Source: Pseudomonadota bacterium (GTDB taxonomy: Bacteria; Pseudomonadota; Alphaproteobacteria; Rhodobacterales; Rhodobacteraceae). From it: 64,000 nucleotides of DNA. Position numbers and translations under genes: made by a program. The DNA lies in assembly GCA_021779835.1 (NCBI GenBank), contig JAJXZX010000018.1:1-64000 (forward strand), read 5' to 3'. The notes beneath the pieces were generated by a model. The model made no database searches. It was not told where the DNA came from and was given only the letters and a program-made list of their open reading frames with translations. Below, in pieces: positions 26,973 through 36,337 of this stretch. The stretch's first letter is position 1; each line of letters opens with the position of its first letter.

Positions 26973-27674
26973 ATGCGGATCACCGACATGAACTGGATGC
27001 AGGTTGATGCGCGGGTGGCGCAAGACGACCGCTGCATTCTGCCGATCGGCAGCGTTGAGCAGCACGCGCATCTTAGCCTTTGCACCGACATGATCCTTGC
27101 CGAGCGGGTGGCGCAAGACGCGGCAGAGCCGCTGGGCGTACCGGTGTTCCCGGTGCTTCCCTACGGTCTTGCCGCCGGTTTCGCAGCGTTCCCCGGCACC
27201 ATGACGTTGCGCCTGTCGACCTATATCGGTCTGATCGAGGATCTGCTCGACAGTCTCTATCGCAGCGGGTTCCGCCGCATCCTTGTCGTCAACGGTCACG
27301 GCGGGAACACCCCTGCCGCCACCGTGATCGGCGAGTGGCTTAACGCGCATCCCGACGCCTCGGTCAAGATGCACGACTGGTGGCGCGCGCCCGCAACCTG
27401 GGCCAAGGTGCAAGAGATTGACCCCGCCGCGTCGCACGCGTCCTGGATGGAAAACTTCCCGTGGACCCGTCTTGAGGGCGTCGCGCAGCCCGCGACGGCG
27501 AAGGAACAGATCGACTATGCGGCCCTCGCCCGTGTCGGCGCCGCCGCCAAACGCGCGCTGTTAGGTGAAGGCAATTATCACGGCCGGTTCCAACGTCCCG
27601 ACGCCGATATGTACGCCCTTTGGCAAGTTGCCGTTGCCGAGACCCGCGAGCTGATCCAAGGAGGATGGCACTAA
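26973..27674 (+). CDS. Creatininase family amidohydrolase
   Basis: 233 residues. The dimetal site of creatininase/MftE/ArfB-type hydrolases is seen in PIGSVEQHAHLSLCTDM (Glu, His, Asp) and VNGHGGNTPA (His). These enzymes open cyclic amides or cleave small amide bonds. AGGGAGGACAGG precedes the ATG. It follows the Hint gene by 64 bp on the same strand. Creatinine itself is not a likely substrate without creatinase neighbours; the true substrate is unknown. Confidence 0.85.
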   Translation: MRITDMNWMQVDARVAQDDRCILPIGSVEQHAHLSLCTDMILAERVAQDAAEPLGVPVFPVLPYGLAAGFAAFPGTMTLRLSTYIGLIEDLLDSLYRSGFRRILVVNGHGGNTPAATVIGEWLNAHPDASVKMHDWWRAPATWAKVQEIDPAASHASWMENFPWTRLEGVAQPATAKEQIDYAALARVGAAAKRALLGEGNYHGRFQRPDADMYALWQVAVAETRELIQGGWH

Positions 27675-27686
27675 CCGCGCAGACCC

Positions 27687-28556
27687 TTACACCGGGTCGA
27701 AGGTCGCGAAGGCGCTGACAAGGGCCAGCACCGCCGCGCCAAGGATGATTTCCACCACCGTTGCCACCGCAATCGCACGCAGGGCCGCGTCCCCTTTGCC
27801 CCGCGAAAGACGCGGCACAAACACATACCGATTGCAGAGCGCGATCGCGACCATCACGGCCACCAACCCAACCTTGACCGCCAGCATCACGCGATACGGC
27901 GAGCCGAGGGTGGGAAGATGCGCGCCAAGGATCAAGCCCACATTAGCAACACCGGTCAGCAGCACCAGCGCCACGGCCAGATGCCCGAAGCCGGAAAACT
28001 GCGTTAACGCGCGCGTGGCCTGTTGCCGTTGGTCCGGCCTTGCCAGCGCGGGAAGGCAGCTTAGCAGCGCGGGCAAGCTACCGATCCAGAACCCCGCTGC
28101 CAGCAAATGCACCATTTGGTTGGCCCTTTGCGCCAAGCCGATCCAGCCTTCGTGCATCGCGGCGTGCCCGACCAAAGCCAGGCTTGCCAGATTGCCAGCC
28201 GCCAGAACGGTTAGTGCCACGGGCCAGCGCATCACCAACGACGCGACCAACGCCGCCGCCACTACAAGGCGCAACAGCCAGACATGACCGAAGGCCGTTT
28301 CGCGCAACAGCGCCCAAATCGTGTCAGGGCTTAGGGTCTCCACCCAACCATCCCCTGCCTCGCCCGCCTCCAGCATCAGCCAGATCACCGTGCTGGCCAG
28401 GTTAAGGCCAACCAGCCCGGACCAAATCCGTCCGGGCCAATTGGGCCAAATCCGCAGGTCCGCGGACGCCAACCCAACGCGAAAAGCGCCGATCCCCCAC
28501 AACAGCATTGCCGAGGCAAACTGCATGAACCGACAGAGGATCAGCGCCTGCGCCAT
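27687..28556 (-). CDS. copD: Copper resistance protein CopD (inner membrane)
   Basis: 289 residues with about eight membrane helices. CopD family marks include LVGHAAMHEG and ANQMVHLLAAGFWIGSLPAL, the His residues of which are thought to bind copper. It probably moves copper across the inner membrane in concert with the periplasmic CopC encoded 6 bp upstream. The two are one operon. Confidence 0.9.
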   Translation of the reverse strand: MAQALILCRFMQFASAMLLWGIGAFRVGLASADLRIWPNWPGRIWSGLVGLNLASTVIWLMLEAGEAGDGWVETLSPDTIWALLRETAFGHVWLLRLVVAAALVASLVMRWPVALTVLAAGNLASLALVGHAAMHEGWIGLAQRANQMVHLLAAGFWIGSLPALLSCLPALARPDQRQQATRALTQFSGFGHLAVALVLLTGVANVGLILGAHLPTLGSPYRVMLAVKVGLVAVMVAIALCNRYVFVPRLSRGKGDAALRAIAVATVVEIILGAAVLALVSAFATFDPV

Positions 28557-28562
28557 CTGCGC

Positions 28563-28919
28563 TTAGTGCACCGTGAAGGTGTAGCGACCATGGGTTTTGT
28601 GCCCATCCGTCGAAAGCGCGTGCCAATCCACGGTGTAAACGCCTGCCGTCAGCACACCAAAGACCGGCACGGTCAATTTGGTGTCGTCGTTCGGATCAAG
28701 CGACCCGGCGCTGGTTGCCACGACCGCTTTGTTCGGCCCAACAATTTTGACGCCCGTGAACTTCAGCGCAACGCCCTCAGAGAACGATAGTTGCAGCGCG
28801 GTCGGTGCGACGGTGACAACCGCGTTGTTCGTGGGAACCTCTGCGATCAGATGCGCATGAGCAGAGGCTATAGTGCCCGCAAACGCGAGGCCAAGCGACA
28901 GGATAAGTGCGTATTTCAT
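28563..28919 (-). CDS. copC: Periplasmic copper-binding protein CopC
   Basis: 118 residues. A signal peptide ends in SAHAH; the mature N-terminal His is the usual Cu(II) ligand. Further sites: the acidic loop SLDPNDDTK and VDWHALSTDGHKTHGRYTF near the C-terminus. AAAAGGAAAA lies before the ATG. It delivers copper to CopD. A small Cys/His-rich secreted protein is encoded 221 bp upstream on the same strand. Confidence 0.92.
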   Translation of the reverse strand: MKYALILSLGLAFAGTIASAHAHLIAEVPTNNAVVTVAPTALQLSFSEGVALKFTGVKIVGPNKAVVATSAGSLDPNDDTKLTVPVFGVLTAGVYTVDWHALSTDGHKTHGRYTFTVH

Positions 28920-29140
28920 AGTTTTTCCTTTTCCGGAAAATGCCGTTAACTTTGGAATGACCGCTTATGCGGAACGGAGACCACGGACGGCAGGGCTGAC
29001 TGCGGCTCTGGATGCCTAGCGCCCGGCGCGGACTGCGCCCGTTGTGGGGATTTGTGCGGCGGAGGGCATCGTCACCGCGCCGCACGGGGAAATGATTCCG
29101 CCTCGCGGCCCAGAAACAGCGCACTCACCGACGCGCAGGG

Positions 29141-29509
29141 CTAGATGAAGGCCGCAGGTGGTCCGCAGCTACCGCGACCTAAATCAAGCGGAACGAGGGC
29201 GGCCACTGTCGCCAAAGGCGCGAAGTTTGCCACCGTTTCATCAAAGGCGACATCCCGCAATACCAAGGCCTGCGGTGGCAGAACCGCGTCAACGCTGGCG
29301 TGAAACCACTGGCATCCGCCATCCGGGAAATGGTGATTTGCGCCCTTGCCGCACAGATCCCCCGCGGTCCCGCCGATTTCCGCAAAAGACGCAACCGCGA
29401 GATCGTCAAGCGTCGTCATCCGCTGCGCATAGACGCCCAACGACGGACCAAGCCCGACGAGCAGCGTCAGGACAATGCCAAGCAGCCGGTGGCGCAGAAG
29501 TTCCCTCAT
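29141..29509 (-). CDS. Small secreted or membrane-anchored Cys/His protein, unknown family
   Basis: 122 residues. An N-terminal signal or anchor (LLGIVLTLLVGLGPSLGVYA) precedes a short region with a possible metal site: LCGKGANHHFPDGGCQWFH (Cys, His-His, Cys, His). It resembles in layout the small DUF2946-type proteins found near copper genes, but I do not recognise the family. It lies upstream of copC-copD on the same strand and divergent from ccdA, so a role in periplasmic copper or thiol handling is inferred. Confidence 0.6.
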   Translation of the reverse strand: MRELLRHRLLGIVLTLLVGLGPSLGVYAQRMTTLDDLAVASFAEIGGTAGDLCGKGANHHFPDGGCQWFHASVDAVLPPQALVLRDVAFDETVANFAPLATVAALVPLDLGRGSCGPPAAFI

Positions 29510-29712
29510 GCGTGCCTCGCTAGCAGAACTCCGTGGTCAAACCAATAGCCCCGTATTGTGTGGCTGCGCGCCCATTGCGTCGCTCGTAACCGACGACAAC
29601 CCTGGCAATGCGGCGGCCGAAACAAACCTGACACCTGCGTGATGCACCGTCGCGTCGGGTGACGCGGCGCGTTTTGGCCCTAGGATGGTTCGCAGGCAAC
29701 ATGGGTGCATGA

Positions 29713-30426
29713 ATGGATCTGATCCTTGGATATGCGGCGGGGCTTTTGACCCTGATCAACCCCTGTGTGCTGCCGGTGCTGCCTATTGTGCTCGCCTCGG
29801 CCCTGCAGGCAAGTCGGCTTGGCCCGGTGGCGTTGGCGGCGGGGCTAAGCGTGGCCTTCACAGCCTTCGGCCTTATCTTCGCATGGGCCGGGCGTAGCTT
29901 GGGGTTTGACTCCGATATGCTGGCGCGGATCGCAGCACTGGCCATGGCGGGCTTCGGCCTCGTGTTGCTGGTGCCGCAAGCCAACCGTGGCTTCGCGCTG
30001 GCGACGGCGGGGCTGGCCAGCCGCGCCGACCGGCGCATCACGCGCATCGACACTGGCGGCGCCGCGGGGCAATTCCTTGGCGGGCTGCTTTTGGGCGCAG
30101 TCTGGAGCCCTTGTGTCGGCCCAACGCTGGGCGGAGCCATCGCGCTGGCATCGCAAGGCCAAAGCCTGACACGCGCCGGCGCCACCATGTTCAGCTTCGC
30201 GCTGGGTGTCTCCACGGTGATCCTAGCGCTCAGCTACGGGGCCCGTTCGGCGCTCAGACGTCGGCAAGCGATGATGCGGGGGCTCGCCTCCCGCGCGAAG
30301 CAGATCATGGGGGTGGTCTTCGTTTTGACCGGCCTCGCGCTCTATTTCCAACTTCACCATATTGCCGAAGCCTGGCTGGTCTCAATCACCCCGAACTGGC
30401 TGCAAGACCTGTCCGTTTCCATCTGA
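29713..30426 (+). CDS. ccdA: CcdA/DsbD-type transmembrane thiol transporter
   Basis: 237 residues with six hydrophobic helices. The two redox cysteines are in LINPCVLPVLP and WSPCVGPTLGG, the paired motif of CcdA. It carries electrons from cytoplasmic thioredoxin to periplasmic thiols. The next gene (15 bp later) encodes an exported thioredoxin-fold protein that is its likely partner. Divergent from the copC-side genes, so it may keep periplasmic cysteines or copper carriers reduced. Confidence 0.88.
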   Translation: MDLILGYAAGLLTLINPCVLPVLPIVLASALQASRLGPVALAAGLSVAFTAFGLIFAWAGRSLGFDSDMLARIAALAMAGFGLVLLVPQANRGFALATAGLASRADRRITRIDTGGAAGQFLGGLLLGAVWSPCVGPTLGGAIALASQGQSLTRAGATMFSFALGVSTVILALSYGARSALRRRQAMMRGLASRAKQIMGVVFVLTGLALYFQLHHIAEAWLVSITPNWLQDLSVSI

Positions 30427-30441
30427 TCCCGGAGAACTGAA

Positions 30442-30870
30442 ATGAACCGCCGCGATTTCCTGACCCTGTCCGCCACCGTCACCCTCGCCGCCCCCTTGGG
30501 CGCGCTAAAAGCCCAAGCGGGCGCGCCGGTCGCCTATACCCCCGGTCTGGTAAAGGCCGAGCTTGCCCGGGGGCACGTGGTCTTTCTCGACTTTTTCGCC
30601 ACCTGGTGCACGACCTGCGCGGCACAGCATCGGGTGATGGATAAATTGCGGGCTGAGACTCCGGCCTATGAGAAGGCGATCAGCTTTATCGTCGTAGATT
30701 GGGATACCTACAAGGATGCCGCGCTGTCGCAAGAGTTGAAGATCCCTCGGCGGTCCACCTTGGTGGTTCTGAAGGGCGATAAAGAGCTTGGTCGGATCGT
30801 GGCGGGAACCTCGCGGGGCGAGATCAAGGCCTTGATGGATACAGCCCTTGCTGCGGCGAAATCCGCTTGA
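30442..30870 (+). CDS. Tat-exported thioredoxin-like protein
   Basis: 142 residues. The N-terminus NRRDFLTLSATVTLAAPLGA is a twin-arginine signal. The thioredoxin fold has the active site FFATWCTTCAAQHRVM, like the C-terminal domain of DsbD. It follows ccdA and should receive reducing equivalents from it in the periplasm. Possible targets are cytochrome c or copper proteins. ATG at 30442 follows GGAGAACTGAA. Confidence 0.87.
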   Translation: MNRRDFLTLSATVTLAAPLGALKAQAGAPVAYTPGLVKAELARGHVVFLDFFATWCTTCAAQHRVMDKLRAETPAYEKAISFIVVDWDTYKDAALSQELKIPRRSTLVVLKGDKELGRIVAGTSRGEIKALMDTALAAAKSA

Positions 30871-30911
30871 GGGCACCCGCGCGCCAAATCCCCACCCTCT
30901 TGCCAATTGTT

Positions 30912-30938
30912 TTGGTCCAAATATCCCCGCCGGAGGCA
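30912..30938 (+). repeat. Intergenic repeat copy C
   Basis: Shares about 21 of 27 positions with 15587-15613, ending in the same CCGCCGGA(A/G)GCA. It sits between the thioredoxin-like gene and the MocR regulator. Confidence 0.5.
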
Positions 30939-31046
30939 ACCGAGCCGCAGGCGCGCTATCGGGTCAGACGGCTTGCCTCTTGACCGAAGCCCGCCGCTGT
31001 GCGCGATGTGGCTTATGTCCAGTTCGCGGGACGCATAAGGCCAGCC

Positions 31047-32519
31047 ATGCCGATCTCTGCCGAGACCTTTTTCCTGTCGCCGGGTGCCAGCGGGACGCTG
31101 CAACAGCAGATCCAGCAGATGGTGGCCGAGGGCATTTTGTCTGGGCGCTTCCGCGTTGGGGACAAGATGCCGTCCAGCCGGGGATTGGCGGCGCGGTTGG
31201 GGGTAAGCCGGATCACGGTGACGCTGGCCTATACCGAGCTGGTCGCTGGGGATTATCTGACTTCGCGTGGGCGGTCGGGGTATTATGTGTCCTCTTCCGC
31301 GCCCAAGCAGCCGGAGTTTGATGCACCGCGGTCCGCGCGGGCCGAGACGGTGGATTGGGACCGTGCCATCGGGCAGCGGTTTTCGGGGCAGTTGTTCCTG
31401 TCCAAGCCAGCGGACTGGCGCAGCTATCCCTATCCGTTCATCTATGGGCAGGCGGATGCCACATTGTTTGACCACCAGAACTGGCGGCAATGTGCGTTGC
31501 GCGCTTTGGGGAAAAAGGATTTCGACGCGCTGACGGCGGATTATTACGAGCGCGACGACCCGCTGCTGATCGAATACATCGCTCGCAATATCCTGCCCCG
31601 GCGCGGCATTGATGCGCGCCCGCAAGAGATATTGCTGACGCTGGGGGCGCAGAACGCGCTGTGGCTGGCGGCGCAGGTGTCTCTGAACAATCAGCGGACG
31701 GCGGTGGTGGAAAACCCCTGTTATCCCGGCTTGCGCGGCATTCTGCGGCAGACCGGCTGTAGCATCGTGGCGGTGGACGTCGATGCCGATGGCTTGCCGC
31801 CGGATGCCCTGCCCGCGCGGCCCGATGTGGTGTTCACCACGGCCAGCCACCATTGCCCGACCAATGCGACGATGCCGGTCGAGCGGCGGCGGGCGTTGTT
31901 GGCGCGTGCGTCCGCCGAGGATTTCCTGATTGTCGAGGACGACTATGAATTCGAGATGTCGTTTCTGAAAGCGTCCTCGCCCGCGTTGAAATCGCTCGAT
32001 AACGAGGGGCGGGTGATCTACGTCGGATCGTTTTCCAAGTCTTTGTTTCCGGGATTGCGGCTGGGCTATCTGGTGGGCTCCGAACACTTTATCCGCGAGG
32101 CGCGCGCGTTGCGGGCGACGGTGTTGCGCCATCCGCCCGGGCATATCCAGCGCACGGCGGCTTATTTCCTTTCGCTTGGCCATTACGACGCGCTGATGAG
32201 CCGGTTGAACGTCGCTTACAAGCGGCGGCGCGTGGCGATGGACGAGGCGATTGCGGCGAACGGGTTGATGCACGCGGGGCAAGGGGGTTTTGGCGGCTCC
32301 AGCTTTTGGATGATGGCACCGAAAGGGGTTGATACCGAGGCGCTGGCGTTGAATTTGCGGCACCAGGGGGTGTTGATCGAGCCGGGGCGGATCTTTTTCG
32401 CACCCGAGACGGCACCGGGAAATTACTATCGGCTGGCCTATTCCTCGATCTCGCACACGCGGATTGCCGAGGGGATTGCGCTGGTCGCCGGGGCGATTGC
32501 GGAAACTGGACCTAAATAG
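31047..32519 (+). CDS. tauR: MocR-type regulator of sulfonate catabolism (TauR-like)
   Basis: 490 residues. An N-terminal GntR winged helix (residues about 18-85, with MPSSRGLAARLGVSRITVTLAYTEL) is fused to an aminotransferase-like domain holding the PLP lysine in GSFSKSLFPGLRLGY. MocR proteins bind PLP and an amine effector to switch transcription. It lies 105 bp before xsc on the same strand; in related roseobacters the regulator next to taurine genes is TauR, which senses taurine. The name is by context. The ATG at 31047 is chosen because AAGG precedes it and homologues begin near there. Confidence 0.78.
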   Translation: MPISAETFFLSPGASGTLQQQIQQMVAEGILSGRFRVGDKMPSSRGLAARLGVSRITVTLAYTELVAGDYLTSRGRSGYYVSSSAPKQPEFDAPRSARAETVDWDRAIGQRFSGQLFLSKPADWRSYPYPFIYGQADATLFDHQNWRQCALRALGKKDFDALTADYYERDDPLLIEYIARNILPRRGIDARPQEILLTLGAQNALWLAAQVSLNNQRTAVVENPCYPGLRGILRQTGCSIVAVDVDADGLPPDALPARPDVVFTTASHHCPTNATMPVERRRALLARASAEDFLIVEDDYEFEMSFLKASSPALKSLDNEGRVIYVGSFSKSLFPGLRLGYLVGSEHFIREARALRATVLRHPPGHIQRTAAYFLSLGHYDALMSRLNVAYKRRRVAMDEAIAANGLMHAGQGGFGGSSFWMMAPKGVDTEALALNLRHQGVLIEPGRIFFAPETAPGNYYRLAYSSISHTRIAEGIALVAGAIAETGPK

Positions 32520-32624
32520 CCGTTCAGGCTGGCCCTAACGGGGGCCGGGCGCGCGGGCTTAGAACGGGTGCAAAGGGCGCGCATTGGGGTGCCCGTCAGG
32601 CCGTAATTAAGGGAGTGCCGCGCG

Positions 32625-34400
32625 ATGAAGATGACCACCGAAGAGGCCTTTGTCAAAACCCTGCAAATGCACGGGATCGAACATGCTTTCGGGATTATCG
32701 GCTCGGCGATGATGCCGATTTCGGATCTGTTCCCGGCCGCGGGGATCGCGTTCTGGGACTGCGCGCATGAGTGCAACGCCGGGATGATGGCGGATGGCTA
32801 TGCGCGAGCCACCGGCAAGATGGCGATGATGGTGGCGCAGAACGGGCCGGGGATCACAAATTTCGTGACGCCGGTGAAGACGGCGTATTGGAACCACACT
32901 CCGTTGTTGTTGGTGACACCACAGGCGGCGAACAAGACGATTGGGCAGGGCGGGTTCCAAGAGGTGGAGCAGATGGCCGTGTTCAAGGACATGGTGGCCT
33001 ATCAGGAAGAGGTGCGCGACCCGTCCCGGATTGCGGAAGTATTGAACCGGGTGATCCTGAAGGCGAAGCGAGCGTCAGCGCCGGCGCAGATCAACGTGCC
33101 ACGGGACTTCTGGACTCAGGTGATTGATATAGAGCTGCCGCGGGTGGTGGAGTTTGAGCGCCCCTCGGGTGGAGAAGACGCGCTCGACCGGGCGGCGGCG
33201 CTTTTGTCGGGGGCGAAGTTTCCGGTGATTTTGAACGGGGCGGGTGTGGTGATAGGCGGCGCGATCCCCGCGAGCATTGCGCTGGCAGAGCGGTTGGATG
33301 CTCCGGTGTGCTGTGGCTATCAGCACAACGATGCGTTTCCGGGCTCGCACCCGCTGTTCGCGGGGCCGCTGGGGTATAACGGATCAAAGGCGGCGATGGA
33401 GCTGATTGCCAAAGCGGATGTCGTGTTGGCACTGGGCACGCGGCTGAACCCATTTTCGACGCTGCCGGGGTATGGGATCGATTACTGGCCAAAGGGGGCC
33501 GCGATCATTCAGGTGGATATCAACCCGGACCGGATCGGGCTGACCAAGCCGGTGGCGGTCGGGATCATCGGGGACGCGAAGAAGGTGGCCGAGGGGATCT
33601 TGGCGCGGTTGACTGCGGGCGCGGGGGATGCTGGCCGGGCCGAGCGCAAGGGGATGATTGCGCAAACCAAATCGGCCTGGGCGCAGCAGCTGTCGAGCAT
33701 GGACCACGAGGATGACGACGAAGGCACGACGTGGAACGCGCGGGCGCGGAGCCGCGAGCCGGAGAAGATGAGCCCGCGCATGGCGTGGCGGGCGATTCAG
33801 GCGGCGCTGCCGAAAGAGGCGATTATCTCTTCCGATATCGGGAATAATTGCGCGATTGGCAATGCCTATCCGACGTTTGAGCAGGGGCGGAAGTATCTGG
33901 CGCCGGGTCTGTTCGGGCCTTGTGGCTATGGCCTGCCCGCGATCATGGGCGCAAAGATCGGCCAGCCCAGCGTGCCGGTGGTGGGCTTTGCCGGGGACGG
34001 GGCCTTTGGCATCTCGATGAACGAGATGACGGCGATCGGGCGGGAGGAGTGGCCGGCGATCACCATGGTGATTTTCCGCAACTACCAATGGGGCGCGGAG
34101 AAGCGGAACACGACGCTGTGGTATGCCGATAACTTCGTTGGCACCGAGCTGGATACAAAGGTGTCTTATGCGGCGATTGCGCTGGCTTGCGGGCTGAAGG
34201 GTGTGCAGGTGCGCTCGATGGAGGCGCTGACGGCGGCACTGAACGAGGCGTTGAAGGCACAGGCGAAGGGCGAGACGACGTTCATCGAGGTCTTGCTGAA
34301 CCAAGAGTTGGGCGAGCCGTTCCGCCGTGATGCAATGAAAAAGCCGGTGAGCGTGGCGGGGATCAGCAAGGCGGACATGCGGCCTCAGGCGGGCGCGTGA
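32625..34400 (+). CDS. xsc: Sulfoacetaldehyde acetyltransferase Xsc
   Basis: 591-residue thiamine diphosphate enzyme. Converts sulfoacetaldehyde and phosphate to acetyl phosphate and sulfite, the central step of taurine, isethionate and other C2-sulfonate use. The N-terminal TPP domain has the activating Glu in DCAHECNAGMMADGYAR; the C-terminal domain has GFAGDGAFGISMNEM with the metal site. The AFGIIGSAMMPISDLFP segment is Xsc-specific compared with acetolactate synthase. Followed by an exporter, acetate kinase and sulfite dehydrogenase. Confidence 0.95.
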   Translation: MKMTTEEAFVKTLQMHGIEHAFGIIGSAMMPISDLFPAAGIAFWDCAHECNAGMMADGYARATGKMAMMVAQNGPGITNFVTPVKTAYWNHTPLLLVTPQAANKTIGQGGFQEVEQMAVFKDMVAYQEEVRDPSRIAEVLNRVILKAKRASAPAQINVPRDFWTQVIDIELPRVVEFERPSGGEDALDRAAALLSGAKFPVILNGAGVVIGGAIPASIALAERLDAPVCCGYQHNDAFPGSHPLFAGPLGYNGSKAAMELIAKADVVLALGTRLNPFSTLPGYGIDYWPKGAAIIQVDINPDRIGLTKPVAVGIIGDAKKVAEGILARLTAGAGDAGRAERKGMIAQTKSAWAQQLSSMDHEDDDEGTTWNARARSREPEKMSPRMAWRAIQAALPKEAIISSDIGNNCAIGNAYPTFEQGRKYLAPGLFGPCGYGLPAIMGAKIGQPSVPVVGFAGDGAFGISMNEMTAIGREEWPAITMVIFRNYQWGAEKRNTTLWYADNFVGTELDTKVSYAAIALACGLKGVQVRSMEALTAALNEALKAQAKGETTFIEVLLNQELGEPFRRDAMKKPVSVAGISKADMRPQAGA

Positions 34401-34404
34401 GGGG

Positions 34405-35151
34405 ATGAGCTTGCCGCTTGACCTGACGGGGAGCCAAGCGGTGGCGATGGCGGCGGCGGTGTTGGTCGCCGCCTTTGTGCGTGGGTATTCGGGGTTCGGC
34501 TTTTCCGCGCTGACCATCGCATTCGCCGCGCTGATCGCCGATCCGCGTGCGGTGATGCCAGTGGTGTTCTTTTGCGAGCTGGGCATGACGCTGTTGCAGG
34601 CGCGCGGCGTGCTGCGGCTGATCGACTGGCGCCGCGTGGTGGTCATGCTGGCGGGGGCGGTGGTGGTGATGCCGTTTTCTGTGGCATTGCTGGCACGGAT
34701 GGGCCTCGACACTGCACGGCTGGCGATTTCGGGGATGATCTTGTTGATGTGCGGCGTGCTGCTGACGGGTTGGACGCTGCGGCGGCGTATCGGTGGGCCG
34801 GGGCATTTCGGCGTCGGCATGATTTCGGGCCTGTGCAATGGCGCGGCGGTGGGCGGCCTGCCGGTGGCGGCGTTCCTGTCGGCACAGCCGGTGGCGGCAC
34901 CGGTGTTTCGCGCTACGATGATCGCGTACCTTACCGCGATTGATCTTGTTGCCTTGCCGCTGTTTGCCCGTGCCGGGTTGGTGACGCATGACACGTTGTG
35001 GGCGGCGGCGCTGTCAGTGCCGTTCCTGATTGCCGGGCTGACGCTGGGGGGCCGGCATTTCCTTGCCGCTTCGCCACAAGGGTTTCGCCGCATGGCGATT
35101 GGGCTGTTGGCTGTGCTATTGCTGTTGGGCCTGTTGAAATCGCTGATCTGA
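34405..35151 (+). CDS. TSUP family membrane transporter, probable sulfite/sulfonate exporter
   Basis: 248 residues with about eight helices. TauE/SafE family marks: FVRGYSGFGFSALTIAFAALI in the first repeat and GMISGLCNGAAVGGLPVAAFL in the second. It starts 4 bases after xsc and 9 bases before ackA, so it is firmly in the sulfonate operon. By context it exports sulfite or sulfate made from the C2-sulfonate. TauZ/CuyZ-like names exist for such exporters, but the direction and substrate are not shown by sequence. Confidence 0.85.
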   Translation: MSLPLDLTGSQAVAMAAAVLVAAFVRGYSGFGFSALTIAFAALIADPRAVMPVVFFCELGMTLLQARGVLRLIDWRRVVVMLAGAVVVMPFSVALLARMGLDTARLAISGMILLMCGVLLTGWTLRRRIGGPGHFGVGMISGLCNGAAVGGLPVAAFLSAQPVAAPVFRATMIAYLTAIDLVALPLFARAGLVTHDTLWAAALSVPFLIAGLTLGGRHFLAASPQGFRRMAIGLLAVLLLLGLLKSLI

Positions 35152-35160
35152 GGGGGGAAG

Positions 35161-36288
35161 ATGCGCAAGATACTCGTGATCAATGCGGGGTCATCCTCGA
35201 TCAAATTCGTGCTGTTCGACGAGGCGCTGAACGCGCTGATAAGCGGACAGGCCAGCGAGATCGGCGGGGCCTCGACCCTGCGGATTGGCGAGGTAACGCA
35301 GGTGGTGCCGTTGGCCGATCACGTCGCGGCGCTGGCGGCCTGTTTGCAGGAGTTGGATGCGCTGGGGCATCCGCTATCGGACCTGCACGCGGCGGCGCAT
35401 CGCGTGGTGCATGGCGGGCGCAAGTTGGTGGCGCCGTGCCGCATCACGCCTGCGGTGGAGGCGGAGATTGAGGCCTGCGTGCCGCTGGCGCCGTTGCACA
35501 ACCCGCATAACCTGTCAGCCATTCGCGCCATAGCGCGTATCGCGCCGGGGTTGCCGCAGTTTGCAAGTTTCGACACTGCGTTTCACGCGACCAACCCCGA
35601 AGAGGCGCTGCGCTATGCGCTGCCTGCGGCGGAGGAGGCGAAGGGCATCCGGCGCTATGGCTTTCACGGCATCTCCTACGCCGGGCTGGTGGCGCGGCTG
35701 CCGGGGATAAGCGGCGCGGCGCTTCCCCGGCGGCTATTGGCGCTGCATCTGGGCAATGGCGCGTCACTGTGCGCGATCAAGGATGGGCGGTCGGTGGCGA
35801 CGACCATGGGCTATTCGCCTCTGGATGGGCTGACGATGGGGACGCGGACCGGCGAGATTGACGGGATGGCGGTGCTGCGGTTGGCGGCGGAACATGGGGT
35901 GGAGCGCGCGAGCGATATTCTGAACCGCGAGAGTGGGTTGCGCGCGTTGGGCGGCACGTCTGACATGCGAACGCTGGAGGCCGCGACACATGCCGAGGCG
36001 CGCTTTGCCGTGCGCCATTTCTGCTACTGGATCGTGCGGCATGCAGGGTCGATGATCGCGGCGATGGGGGGGCTGGATGCGGTGGCCTTTACCGGCGGCA
36101 TTGGCGAGCATGACGCCCATGTGCGCGCAGAGGTGGCGGCCGGTTTGGGCTGGTTGGGGGTCAAGCTGGACGCGCAGGCAAACGCGCGTGGGGATATTCG
36201 GCTACATGCGCCAAACAGTCTTGTCGCAATGTGGAAAGTTTTGGCATATGAGGAACAAACTATAGCGCAGGACGCTCTTGCTAAGTAG
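35161..36288 (+). CDS. ackA: Acetate kinase AckA
   Basis: 375 residues. Motifs: VINAGSSSIKF (phosphate 1), RYGFHGISY, LGNGASLCAI, GYSPLDGLTMGTRTGEID, and FTGGIGEHD. Here it most likely turns the acetyl phosphate released by Xsc into acetate and ATP. Taurine operons of the group more often carry pta (acetyl-CoA formation) beside xsc; no pta is seen in this window. It follows the exporter by 9 bp. Confidence 0.93.
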   Translation: MRKILVINAGSSSIKFVLFDEALNALISGQASEIGGASTLRIGEVTQVVPLADHVAALAACLQELDALGHPLSDLHAAAHRVVHGGRKLVAPCRITPAVEAEIEACVPLAPLHNPHNLSAIRAIARIAPGLPQFASFDTAFHATNPEEALRYALPAAEEAKGIRRYGFHGISYAGLVARLPGISGAALPRRLLALHLGNGASLCAIKDGRSVATTMGYSPLDGLTMGTRTGEIDGMAVLRLAAEHGVERASDILNRESGLRALGGTSDMRTLEAATHAEARFAVRHFCYWIVRHAGSMIAAMGGLDAVAFTGGIGEHDAHVRAEVAAGLGWLGVKLDAQANARGDIRLHAPNSLVAMWKVLAYEEQTIAQDALAK

Positions 36289-36337
36289 GATGTTCCGTCA
36301 ACAGCCCCCTCCGGGGGAATAAACAAGCGAGCCGTAG

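Noticed and set aside
33384-35204. 606-codon minus-strand frame under xsc and the TSUP gene
   Set aside because: Antisense shadow of high-GC genes with strong motifs; no domain seen.
36305-36317. Terminator between ackA and soeA (CCCCC-TCC-GGGGG)
   Set aside because: Five-base arms and no T run on the plus strand; gene order argues for read-through.
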